A stretch of DNA of 29,521 nt, from the NCBI GenBank assembly GCA_963575745.1, contig CAUYUJ010021037.1:698057-727577 (forward strand). The letters are read 5' to 3'. The number at the start of each line of letters is the position of its first letter. Positions within the stretch are counted from its first letter, which is position 1. Under the pieces are notes generated by a model that saw only the letters and a list, made by a program, of their open reading frames with translations, ran no database searches and was not told the DNA's origin. The DNA is from Prorocentrum cordatum (taxonomy: Eukaryota > Sar > Dinophyceae > Prorocentrales > Prorocentraceae). This document shows positions 9,781 through 18,400 of this stretch, piece after piece. A program made the translations under genes and the position numbers.

Positions 9781-10500
9781 GTCCAAGATGGCCCAAGATT
9801 GTTCGAAGAGGCGTTCAAAGTCGCAAGATGGCATCCAAGATGGCCCATGTTACTTCAAGATGGGTCAAGATAGCCTCCGACATACCTCCAAGAGGCCCCA
9901 CGACAGCCCCAAGAAGGATCCACGTGCCTTTCGAGCCCTCTACGGCGCCCTCCAAGATGCCCAACCCTTCAAACGCCTGTGGGAAATGAATGTTTTTGGC
10001 GTTCTCGCCTTTTCGCTTCCGATGGGCTTTGGCAGACTTAATTAAAATGGCACCATGATGGCCCAAAAGGGCCCCCAGAAGGGCCCAAAAAGGCCGAAGA
10101 CGGCCCCATGATCGCCCAAGAGGCGCCCAAGAGCGCTCCAAGACGGCCCCAATACGCCGTTCGAGAGCCTCCGAAGGGGGGGACTCGAATTTCTGCCCCC
10201 CCCCCCCTCTTTTTGAGACATGGGGCCCAAAATGGCCCCAAGACGCCTCCCAGCCTCTCCCAAAGACCCCCAGCCCGCCCTTTTTGGCCCAAAATGGTTC
10301 CAAGAGGGCCCTAGATAGCCCAATATGGCCTTCAACATAGCCTAAGATAGCCAAGCATGGCTCAAGATAGCCTCCGACAGACCTCCAAGAGGCATTGAGG
10401 CAGCCTCACGATGGCCCAAGATAGCCGAACATGGCTCAAGATAGCCTCCGACAGCCTCCAGCCGAGCATTGCTCAAGATAGCCTCCAAGAGGCCTCAAGA
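9781..10500. repeat. Degenerate CCAAGATGGC-type short-repeat field
   Basis: About 720 bp dominated by variants of a short motif of the type YCCAAGATGGC / YCCAAGAGGCC, for example CAAGATGGCCCAAGATTG, CTCCAAGAGGCCCC and CAAGATAGCCTCCGACA. A clearer duplication is CATGGCTCAAGATAGCCTC at 10356 and 10430, and related CAAGATAGCCTCCGACA is near 9867. A run of 13 C lies at about 10195-10207. Similar motifs reappear at 28795-28960 and 29150-29190. Frames give Lys/Ala/Pro-rich or Trp/Gly/Leu-rich peptides that follow the repeat. I see no gene. Confidence 0.7.
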
Positions 10501-11056
10501 AAACTGGCAATCAATTGTGGATGGGCTGGTTGGGATTTGTTTGGTCGCGGCCGCAAGCGAGGAGGGCAGGAGACGAGCAGGGTGTCCGGGCCGACGGGCA
10601 AGCCTAATTAGCTACTGGGCGCGACACAAACCGGCCGGGTCAGCTCACAAGGCGGCAGCTGGGGCAGCAGGGCGGCGGCTGGCTGGCTGATCTGGAATGC
10701 CCAGGGAAGCTCGAGCAACGTGCAGCCCAGAGCAAAATGCCAGGGAATTCGGTGTTACGCGCTGCGGCGTCAGACCACACAGGTGGAGGTGCAAGCAGAA
10801 GCAGGTGGGTGACCTGCCCGTGCGATCCTCTCAAACATGGTGGCGGGGAAAGGCGAAGTAAATGATGGTCGAGTCGCCAGGGGGGCGCCAAGGGCCAAGA
10901 CCGTGACGACGGCGTAGACCAGCCAGGTAAGCTGGTGGGGATACGCGAAACGTCAATAATTATTCGGCTATTTTGGAGGCCCGACATGGCTATCGTAATA
11001 GTGCGGCTCCTTGGTGGAGGCACACCGCCGACATTGGTGCCGGTGTCAACTTCTGG
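10501..11056. other. Unique sequence, no supported gene
   Basis: Apparently single-copy, mixed composition. It includes a GGCGGCAGCTGGGGCAGCAGGGCGGCGGCTGGCTGGCTG run at 10651-10690 and an AT-richer patch near 10955 (CGTCAATAATTATTCGGCTATTTTGG). A - strand frame of about 127 codons covers 10640-11023 but matches nothing I know and has overlapping competitors. Confidence 0.5.
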
Positions 11057-11297
11057 GTTGAGCAGGGACCGATCGTCCTGGCATTCCTATACGCCTACCA
11101 CGAAATCTTCTCAGACTCCAAAAATGTTCTAAGAACAAAAACGATGTTCGGATAACATACGTGAGCCCGATGCACTGAATCAAGACAGTCTCAGCCATAA
11201 CTGCCCTGAGAACAGTTCGTGCAGACCACCAAAGAGGTTCTCATAGCATTCTTCGGTGGGCCTACAGGCAAACCAGGACGCTTCGCCGCGGCTTGAC
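11057..11297. mobile_element. MITE-like element, copy 2
   Basis: A 241-bp copy of the element at 8311-8550, in the same orientation. It starts GTTGAGCAGGGACCGATCG and ends CGCTTCGCCGCGGCTTGAC. Over the outer 43 positions about 29 pair between the two ends, including CGTCCTGG in both arms. The inner region keeps AATGTTCTAAGAAC and GAGGTTCTCATAGCATTCTTCGG. It is flanked by TGG at 11054-11056 and 11298-11300, a possible 3-bp duplication that differs from that of copy 1, as independent insertions would give. No ORF. Confidence 0.75.
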
Positions 11298-11337
11298 TGG
11301 GCCAGCCCCCGTGCGCCCCTGCCCTCCACACCTTAGT

Positions 11338-11550
11338 GGGACCCAGAAACGGCAAGGCCGTTTTTTCACAGTTTCCGAAAAATGTCCCTTGAAACTGGAA
11401 ACGGCAAAAAAACGGCTCCAGGATTGGAACCGGAGCGGGAGCCCATAAAAAAACGGCGACGGAACCGGTAAAAAAACGGCGTCGGAACAAGCAACAAAAA
11501 ACGGCGAAACGGAAGCGGTAAACAAACGGCCCTGTCGTTTCCAGGGCCCT
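11338..11550. repeat. A-rich AAACGGC-type low-complexity repeat
   Basis: About 210 bp in which AAAAAACGGC recurs at irregular spacing (near 11405, 11448, 11471, 11496 and 11519), with GGAACCGGAGCGGG and GGAACCGGTAAAAAAACGG variants. The left edge has GGCAAGGCCGTTTTTTC, partly complementary to the later repeats, so hairpins are possible. The - strand frames (FFxxRFRFxxRFFxG) are this repeat translated. Confidence 0.75.
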
Positions 11551-11602
11551 GAGCTCCCCACTGCTGCCCCGGGGACGGAGGGGGCCGGTGAAGGGGCCCT
11601 GA

Positions 11603-11754
11603 GACACACAAATAAATACACACTAATAAAAGGATCCCCCATATTTTCCAATATTTTCCGGGTTCTTGGCTTCCCCCCCCCCACTTCCCATGTTTTCCCA
11701 TATTTTTCCCTGGGGGTCGACGATTCCTTGTGGCTGTGTGTCTTCTCCCCTCCC
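11603..11754. repeat. Dispersed repeat of about 150 bp, copy A
   Basis: Homologous in direct orientation to 13137-13282. Shared blocks in order are ACACAAATAAATACACAC, AATAAAA, TCCCCCAT, TTTTCC.ATATTTTC.GGGTT, CTTCCC, CCCATATTTT, CCTGGG.GTCGACGATT and GTGTCT. Copies differ by substitutions and small indels. Flanking sequences are unrelated, so this is a dispersed repeat or an old segmental duplication. The A-rich left end (with AATAAA) might suggest a retroposed or 3'-end-derived fragment, but I see no target duplication. Confidence 0.85.
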
Positions 11755-12133
11755 GAGCGGGGGCGGGGGCGGCAGGTGCGGGCCCGCCCTCTCCCACGCC
11801 CTCGTGCCACCCCCCTCCCCGCCGCTAGGGCTCCCAACTTCGCGCTTCGCGCTCCGCGAAGCGCGAAGCGCGAATAACTTCGCGCCCTCGCGCCGCCCCC
11901 CCAAAGGGAGAAAAGGAGGACGAGGAGGAGGGGGGAGAAGGAACGAGGACCGCGAAGCGCGAAGGGCGAATAACTTCGCGCCCTCGTGGGAGCCCTTGCC
12001 GCCGCCCGTCGGAGGGGCGGCGGGCGCGCCCTCCCGCCTGCTCGGCGCGCCGCGCGGCCCGCGAGGAGGCCGGCCGGGCGGGGGACGAGGGCAAGATCCT
12101 CGGCAGCGCCTGGCCCGGCGGGAGGCAGGAGCA
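11755..12133. other. GC-rich sequence with hairpin and 36-bp direct repeat
   Basis: A 14-bp perfect inverted repeat lies at 11838-11851 and 11855-11868 with a 3-nt loop (CTTCGCGCTTCGCG, then CTC, then the complement). From 11855 a 36-bp block (CGCGAAGCGCGAAGCGCG, then AATAACTTCGCGCCCTCG) is repeated at 11951-11986 with one mismatch, 96 bp further on. The rest is GC-rich with many overlapping open frames (Arg/Gly/Pro/Ala-rich), expected from composition alone. No gene is called. Confidence 0.7.
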
Positions 12134-12225
12134 GGAGGAGAGGGGGGAAGAGGAGGAGGAGGAGGAGGAGGAGGAGGAGGAGGAGGAGGAGGAGGAGGAA
12201 CACGAGGAGGAGGAGGAGGAGCGGA
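12134..12225. repeat. GGA triplet microsatellite
   Basis: Purine-only GGA repeats with minor interruptions (CACGAGGAGG). It produces poly-Gly/Arg/Glu on + and poly-Ser/Leu/Pro on -. Confidence 0.94.
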
Positions 12226-12374
12226 GGTTCAGGATCGGGGAAAACATTCGGCCCCTCCCCCCTCGCCGGACAAGAGGCCCTCCCTGGCCATCCGCAGGTC
12301 GCAGGTCGCAGCGGGACGGGTCGGCGAGCACGGCACGACTTGCAGGCGAAAAGCGAAGACAGCTCGAACTGCCC
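12226..12374. other. Unique spacer between GGA and GA tracts
   Basis: Short mixed sequence with an imperfect CGCAGGTCGCAGGTCGCAG triplication at about 12293-12311. No gene is seen. Confidence 0.5.
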
Positions 12375-12423
<49 letters not shown>

Positions 12424-12492
12424 CAGAGAGAGAGAGAGAGAGAGAGCGAGAGATAGAGAGAAACAGAGGGGGAAAGAAAGAAAGAGAGAGAA

Positions 12493-12523
<31 letters not shown>
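12375..12523. repeat. GT then GA dinucleotide microsatellite
   Basis: A short (GT)n run is followed by about 135 bp of (GA)n with AGAT, AAAG and CGAG interruptions. The - strand (Leu/Ser)n frame crossing this block is an artefact of the repeat. Confidence 0.97.
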
Positions 12524-12714
12524 ATGCAGAGGCTGTGCATGCCTCCGGGCCCGAGGCTGGGGATGCCTCTGGGCTGCCAACTCCTGATCCTCCTGCCCTG
12601 CTGGCTGCCCCTCCGTCAGGCGAGCTGGGCGACGAAGGCACAAGAGGAGCTTGCGCACGAAGACGCGGTGGCCTGGCGCGACGGCTTATGCAGCCCGCCC
12701 GCACGGCACAGTAC
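12524..12714. other. Unique island between GA tracts
   Basis: About 190 bp of mixed sequence. Reading + from 12524 gives MQRLCMPPGPRLGMPLGCQ followed by LLILLPCWLPLRQASW, which superficially looks like a membrane or secreted leader. The frame then ends in GA-derived Arg/Glu. There is no other support, so I do not call a gene. Confidence 0.5.
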
Positions 12715-12983
12715 GACGAGAGAGAGAGAGAGAGCGAGTGAGAGAGAGAGAGAGTGACGGAGAGAGACAGAGAGAGAGAGAGAGAGACAGGGAGAGTGAG
12801 AGAGAGGGAGAGAGACAGGGAGAGAAAGAGAGAGAGTGACAGAGAGAGAGAGAGAGTGACAGAGAGAGACAGAGAGTGTGAGAGAGAGAGAGAGAGACAG
12901 AGAGAGAGAGAGAGAAACAAACACAAAAAACAGGGAGAGGGAGAGAGAGAGAGAGAGAGAGAGCGCGAGAGAGAGAGAGAGAT
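12715..12983. repeat. Imperfect GA microsatellite
   Basis: About 270 bp of GAGAGA with GTGA, GACAG and GAAAC interruptions; a CAAACACAAAAAACAGGG patch at about 12918 breaks it. It shares composition with the block at 12387-12523, and together they give long Ser/Leu frames on the - strand. Confidence 0.97.
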
Positions 12984-13136
12984 AGTGAGGGCGCTCGCGC
13001 GCGACCGCACGCGGGCCGCCAGGTGCGCCGAAGGCCGCACGGTCGGCCCCCGCGTCGACCTCGGCCTGCTGCCCACCAGGAGCCGGGCCGGCCGCGGTGG
13101 CCCCCTGTGGCCTCTTACTTTTGACGGGGAACTGGA
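12984..13136. other. Unique GC-rich spacer
   Basis: CGCGCGCGACCGCACGCGGG followed by mixed sequence. It ends at the edge of the second dispersed repeat. No gene is seen. Confidence 0.5.
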
Positions 13137-13282
13137 ACACACAAATAAATACACACAAATAAAAATATCCCCCATTTTTTCCTATATTTTCTGGGTTTTT
13201 GTCTTCCCCACCACTTCCCATATTTTTGCATATTTTCCTGGGAGTCGACGATTAATTGTGTCTGTGTGTTTCTTTCCCTCCT
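13137..13282. repeat. Dispersed repeat of about 150 bp, copy B
   Basis: Direct-orientation copy of 11603-11754, about 1.53 kb downstream. It keeps the ACACAAATAAATACACAC start, the CCCATATTTTTGCATATTTTCC core and the GGGAGTCGACGATT block. Both copies are followed by C/T-rich sequence, but homology fades after about 13282. Confidence 0.85.
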
Positions 13283-13352
13283 GAACTTTGCTGGGCCGAT
13301 GTTCCGCCACCGCTGCGATGGGCAGGAGGGGGGAGGAAGGGAGGATGGGGAG

Positions 13353-13494
13353 GTCCTTCCTCCTCCTCCTCCTTCTTCTTCTTCTTCTTTTCCTTCTTCT
13401 TCGTCTTCGTCTTCGTCTTCGTCTTCGTCTTCGTCTTCGTCTTCGGCTCCTCCTCCTCCTCCTCCTCCTCCTCCTCCTCCTCCTCCCTCTCCTA
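13353..13494. repeat. Pyrimidine tract with CTTCGT hexamer repeat
   Basis: TCC repeats, then TTC repeats, then about eight copies of the hexamer TTCGTC (about 13399-13445), then CTC repeats to about 13490. All are multiples of three, so all frames stay open and give Ser/Leu/Phe/Val- or Arg/Lys-rich peptides with no biological meaning. Confidence 0.95.
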
Positions 13495-14815
13495 CCTTTG
13501 GTAGTGATGGTGGGAAATCGGCCCATCATTTTCAACCTTGCCCTATCAATGCTGGAGCAAGGGAAGAGCAGGCCAGCATTGCGAGGTTAGCGTTGCCTGG
13601 TGAGGCGTTGCGTTTGAACGCTCGTGCCGGCAAAGAAAGGGAAACGCGCGCGTGGATGCGAAACGATGATGCGGACAGTGCGTGCGCGACAGGAACCAGA
13701 AAAGGCAGAGAGAGAGAAAGAGAGAAAAAGGCAGAAAGAAATGGAGAGGTAGAGCCGGAGTAGTGGAGAAGTGGAGAAGCCCGCATCTACTCTGGCCTCC
13801 TCCTCCTGCTTACTGGCGCCAAAAGCTCCAGGGGCTGAGCCAACATGGGGAAAATGCTCGGGAGGCCTCGCGCGGCAACTCCGAACCCGACTCCTGGCCA
13901 TCGCTCGGACGTCCATTCCCTGTGTGGTTTCTTCGCCAAATGATCAAGGATGCTCCTCAGGAGGAGAAGGCCTCTTCGGAAGGCGGCGGGACTCGCGCCT
14001 TCTGAAAGGTTTTTGTGCAGTCTTCTCGGAAGGCTCAGAACACTTCTCAGAAGGCCTGGGGAATTCCGAGCCTTCTGCGACAGCCCGCTCGCCGCCGACT
14101 GGAGACCCGATTGACACTAATGCTGCATTCCCTTCGGGTGTCAACCTTTTTGTGATTCCGCCGGACTCTGTACAGTATCAATCAACTAAAGTTGGCTGAC
14201 GCTACCTGAAGGTTGATCAACGTTGGTGAGTTGAAAGCATTTGCACGCAGGTGCTGCATCGAAGACAAGCGCAAGCACCATGGAGTGGTGCGGTCTGGCG
14301 TGACGCGGCACCCACGCCTGAGTCGACCAGCGCAAGACATTGCAAGATCTCACGCTCGGAGAAAGCCCCCTTCTGGCCGACTACCGTATCCAAGTGGACC
14401 GACAACTTCAACCAACCTTTCGCGGCGGAGATGCCCCGGATTTGTGTCGGAGGAGGCTCCTTGTGGAACAACCCGCGAGACTGGACCGCATTTGAGGATT
14501 CACGGTTGACTGACGCGCGTCGCGGGGTAGCGTCTGCGCGCGTCAAGCGCAATGCACAGATGGAGGTAGGGGGGGAGAGATGTTGATGAGATTCGTGAGG
14601 GGAACGATCAGAAAAAAGAGGAGATGTGGAAGAAGCGCCTCGGGAAGACTTTGCTGGTCCATCAATTCCTCCTTGCATACCTTCCGGCCAAACGCGGGCA
14701 ATATGGGAGGGTCTCGCAACGACGCTTCATAAATTAGAAGGTTCGAAAAATTCGCCGACCCCGGCTTGCGAGGCGTGAGAAGGCGTGCGGGATGATTAGC
14801 TTAGACTGATTTGCT
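13495..14815. other. Longest unique island, no gene recognised
   Basis: About 1.3 kb of mixed composition with only a short GA patch (13707-13745), making it the least repetitive part of the window and the best place to look for an exon. One + frame, 13771-14199, gives 142 residues ending GVNLFVIPPDSVQYQSTKVG. Other frames, including two over 14213-14680 on either strand, compete. I recognise no domain, start context or splice signal. A CTTCTCGGAAGGCTC-type motif recurs at about 13970-14080 (GCCTTCTGAAAGG, CTTCTCGGAAGGC, CTTCTCAGAAGGC, CCGAGCCTTCTG), partly palindromic. Confidence 0.45.
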
Positions 14816-14816
14816 T

Positions 14817-14905
14817 AGAGCGCGTTTCTTTATGTTCGGCGATGACGGGCGTCATGGGGGGAGGGGGAGGGCTGGGGGGGGTATGACGTGACGCCCCCCC
14901 CCGCC
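14817..14905 (+). repeat. Outer element of giant inverted structure, left copy
   Basis: About 85 bp: GAGCGCGTTTCTTTATG, GATGACGGGCGTCATGGG, a G-rich run, then TATGACGTGACGCCCCCC. Inverted copies lie at 28602-28686 and 28343-28410. The GATGACGGGCGTCATGG core is matched on the - strand at 28644-28660 except for the leading base. It marks the left edge of the palindrome-like region. Confidence 0.75.
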
Positions 14906-14919
14906 GAGTGGCTGCGGCA

Positions 14920-14988
14920 CCACAGCCGCGCCCGCGCGGACGACGCGACGAGCGACGAGCGACGAGCGACGACGACGACGCGAGCAGC
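14920..14988. repeat. CGACGAG simple repeat, left
   Basis: CCGCGCCCGCGCGGACGACG followed by GCGACGA repeats and CGACGACG. A direct-orientation homologue lies at 28412-28524. This block therefore breaks the inverted symmetry of its surroundings. Confidence 0.8.
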
Positions 14989-15014
14989 ATGTAAGTGGCG
15001 ATCTGCCCATTGCG

Positions 15015-15306
15015 CCTGTGTGCACCACAACGCTCGCCTGCACCACACCGCGCGTGTGCACCACAGCACCTGCGTACACCGCAACAGCCGTGTGCAATGC
15101 ACCGCCCGTGTATACCACGATACTTGGGAGCACTACAGCGCCGATGTACATACACCGCAGCAGCCATGTGCAACACAACGCCTGTGTACACCACACTGCT
15201 TGCGTGCACCGCAGCGCCTGTGCACGCCACAGCGCCTGTCTACACCACAGCATCCGCGTGCAATGCAGCGCTGGTGTACACCACAGTGCCTGCGTGCACA
15301 GGACAG
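15015..15306. repeat. 18-bp minisatellite, left arm, about 16 copies
   Basis: The consensus is near ACACCACAGCGCCTGTGT, with frequent changes of ACACC to GCACC or GCAAT. One unit near 15145-15165 is longer. The period is a multiple of three, so all + frames read as six-residue peptide repeats (HHSACV, TPQRLC, TTAPVY). The reverse-complement array is at 27985-28275. The left flank AGCATGTAAGTGGCG matches the inverted right flank AACATGTAGGTGGCG. Confidence 0.9.
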
Positions 15307-15483
15307 GTAGAAGGAACATGTACGTCAGGATCTGCTGCGGACAACTAAACGCCACGCCAGGAAAGTTCTGATAATCGAATACTGTTGAAGCGGTTAATAT
15401 TACAGTAATAATTCCCTGAACAATTTTTCCGGTAATGTAATGGGCGTGCGTGACTTTCTGGTTGGATTTGTTTGTTCAGGAAG
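15307..15483. other. AT-rich island, left
   Basis: AT-rich sequence between the 18-bp array and the 51-bp array. It holds TTAATATTACAGTAATAATT and TTTTTCCGGTAATGTAATG (about 15425-15442). The latter recurs in direct orientation at 27559-27577, and the segment is quasi-palindromic (ATTAC...GTAAT). No gene is seen. It could be a boundary, insertion or structural element. Confidence 0.65.
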
Positions 15484-18400
15484 GTGGGTGGATTCTAGAA
15501 GGGAATTAACAGGAGTTGGGGAGGATTTGGGAATTGGGGGGGGTTACAAAGGAAAGAGCAGGAGTTGGGAAGTTGGGACCCGGGGATGATTCTACAAAGG
15601 AAAGAGCAGGAGTTGGGGGGGATTCTGGAATTGGGGAGGATTCTACAAAAGGAAAAGGAGGAGTTGGGGAGGATTTGGGAATTGGGGATGATTCTACAAA
15701 AGGAAAAAAAAAGAGTTGGGGAGGATTTGGGAATGGGGGGGAGGGGTTCTACAAAGGAAAAAGGAGGAGTTGGGGAGGATTTGGTAATTGGGGAGGATTC
15801 TACAAAAGGAAAAAGGAAGGGTTGGGGAGGATTTGGGAATTGGGGCGGATTCTACAAAGGAAAAAGGATGAGTTGGGGGGGGGATTTTGGAATTGGACTT
15901 GATTCTACAAAGGAAAAAAGTAGGAGTTGTGGAGGATTTTGGAATTGGGGAGGATTCTACAAAGCAAAAAAGAGGAGTTGTGGAGGATTTGGGAATTGGG
16001 GGGAGGGGGGGCTTCTACAAAAGAAAAAGGAGGAGTTGGGGAGGATTTGGGAATTGGGGAGGATTCTACAAAGGAAAAAGGAGGAGTTGGGGAGGATTTG
16101 GGAAGTGGGGAGGATTCTACAAAGGAAAAAGGAGGAGTTGGGGAGGATTTTTGGCATTGGGGAGGATTCTACAAAGGAAACAGGATGAGTTGGGGAGGAT
16201 TTGGGAATTGGGAAGGATTCCACAAAGGAGAAAGGAGGAGTTGGGGAGGATTTGGGACTTGGGGAGGATTCTACAAAGGAAAAAAGATGGAGTTGGGGAG
16301 GATTTGGGAATTGGGGAGGATTCCACAGGACAAAAAAGGTGTTTGGGGGGGATTTGGGAATTGGGGAGGTTTCTACAAAGGAAAAAGGAAGAGTTGGGGA
16401 GGATTTGGGACTTGGGAGTATTCTACAACGGAAAAAAAAGCTGGGGAGGATTTGGGAATTGGGGAGGATTCTACAAACGAAAAAGGAAGAGTTGGGGAGG
16501 ATTTGGGAATTGGGGAGGATTCTACACAGGAAAAAGGAAGAGTTGGGGGGGATTTGGGAATTGGGCAGGATTCTACAAAGGAAAAAGGAGTTGGGGAGGA
16601 TTTGGTAATTGGGGAGGATTCTACAAAAGAGAAAGGAGAAGTTGGGGATGCTTTGGGAATTGGGGAGGATTCTACACAGGAAAAAGGATGAGTTGGGGAG
16701 GATTTGGGAAGTGGGGAGGATTCTACAAAGGAGAAAGGGGAGTTGGGGAGGATTTGGGAATTGGGGAGCGTTCTACAAAGGAACAAGGAGGAGTTGGGGA
16801 AGATTTGGGAATTGGGGCGGATTCTACAAAGGAAAAAGGATGAGTTGGGGCGGATTTGGGAACGGGGTGGGTTCTACAAAGGAAAAAAGAGGAGTCGGGG
16901 AGGATTTGGGAATTGAGGGGGGATTCTACAAAAGAGAAAGAAGGAGCTGGGGAGGATTTTGGAATTGGGGAGGATTCTACAAAGGAAAAAAAATGAGTTG
17001 AGGGGATTCTTTGGGAATTGGGGAGGATTCTACAAAGGAAAAAGGAGGAGTTGGTGAGGATTTGGGGATTGGGGAGGATTCTACAAAGGAAAAAGGAACA
17101 GTTGGGGAAGATGTTGGAATTGTGGGGGAATCTTCAAAGGAAAAAAAAGAGAGTTGAAGATGATTTGGGAATTGGTGCGGATTCTACAAAGGAAAAAGGA
17201 AGAGCTGAGGAGGATTTGGGAATTGGGGAGGGTTCTACAAAGGAAAAAAGAGGATTTGGGGAGGATTTGGGAATTGGGGAGGGTTCTACCGAGGAATAAG
17301 GAGGAGTTGGGGAGGATTCGGGAATTTGGGAGGATTCTACAAACGGAAAGAGGAGGAGTTGGGGAGGATCTGTGTATTTGGGGAGGATTCTACAAAGGAA
17401 AAAAACAAGTGGGGAGGATTTTGGAATTGGAGAGGATTCTACAAAGAAAAAGACGGAGTTGGGGAGGATTTGGGAACTGAGGAGGATTCTACAAAAGGAA
17501 AAAGACCGAGTTGGGGAGGATTTGGGAATTGGGGAGGATTCTACAAAGGAAAAAGGAAGAGTTAAGGGAGGATTTGGAAATTGGTGAGGATTCTACAATG
17601 GAAAAAATGGTGAGATGGGGAGGATTTGGGAATTGGAAGGGATTCTACAAATGGGAGAAGGATGAGTTGGGGAGGATTCGGGGATTGTGGAGGATTCAAC
17701 AAACGAAAAAGGATGAGTTGGGGAGGATTTGGGAATCGGGGAGGATTCTAAAAAAGGAAAAAAGATGAGTTAGGGAGGATTTGGGAATTGGTGAGGATTC
17801 TACACAGGAAAACGACGGAGTTGGGAGGGGATTTGGGAATTGGGGAGGATTCCACAAAGGAAAAAAGGTGTGTTGGGGAGGATTTGGGAATTGGTGAGGA
17901 TTCTACAAAAGGAAAATGAATAGTTGGGGAGAATTTGGGAATTGGAGAGGATTCTACACATGAAAAAAGAAGAGTTGATGATGATTTGGGAATTGAGACG
18001 GATTCTACAAAGGAAAGAGGAGGAGCTGGGGGGGATTTGGGAATTTGGGAGGATTCTACAAAGGAAAAAGGAGGAGTTGGGGAGGATTTGGGAATTGGGG
18101 AGGGTTCTACCAAGGAAAAAGGAGGAGTTGGGAAGGATTTAGGAATTTGGGGAGGATTCTACAAAAGGAAAAAAGGATGAATTGGGGAGGATCTGAGTAT
18201 TTGGGTGGGATTCTACAACGGAAAAAAACGAGTTGGGGAGGATTTGGGAATTGGTGAGGATCCTACAAATGAAAAAGAGGGAGTCGGGGAGGACTTGGGA
18301 ATTGGGGAAGATTCTACAAAGGAAAAAGGAGGAGGTGGGGATGATCTGGGAAATGGGGATGAATTCTACCAAGGAAAAAATAAGAGTTGGGGGGGGGTTG

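Noticed and set aside
12524-12620. Short secreted or membrane peptide starting MQRLCMPPGPRLGMPLGCQ
   Set aside because: Tiny frame bounded by GA repeats, with no homology or conserved context.
11262-13175. A 637-codon frame on the - strand rich in Ser and Leu
   Set aside because: It is stitched from GA and GGA microsatellites, GC-rich low-complexity DNA and both copies of the 150-bp repeat. No domain or consistent composition.
15887-16843. A 318-codon open frame of FYKGK/GGFGNW repeats, and similar ones up to 325 codons in both arms, as repeat-protein genes
   Set aside because: They are the 51-bp minisatellite translated. Alternative frames are equally open, starts are arbitrary, and small indels end them at random.
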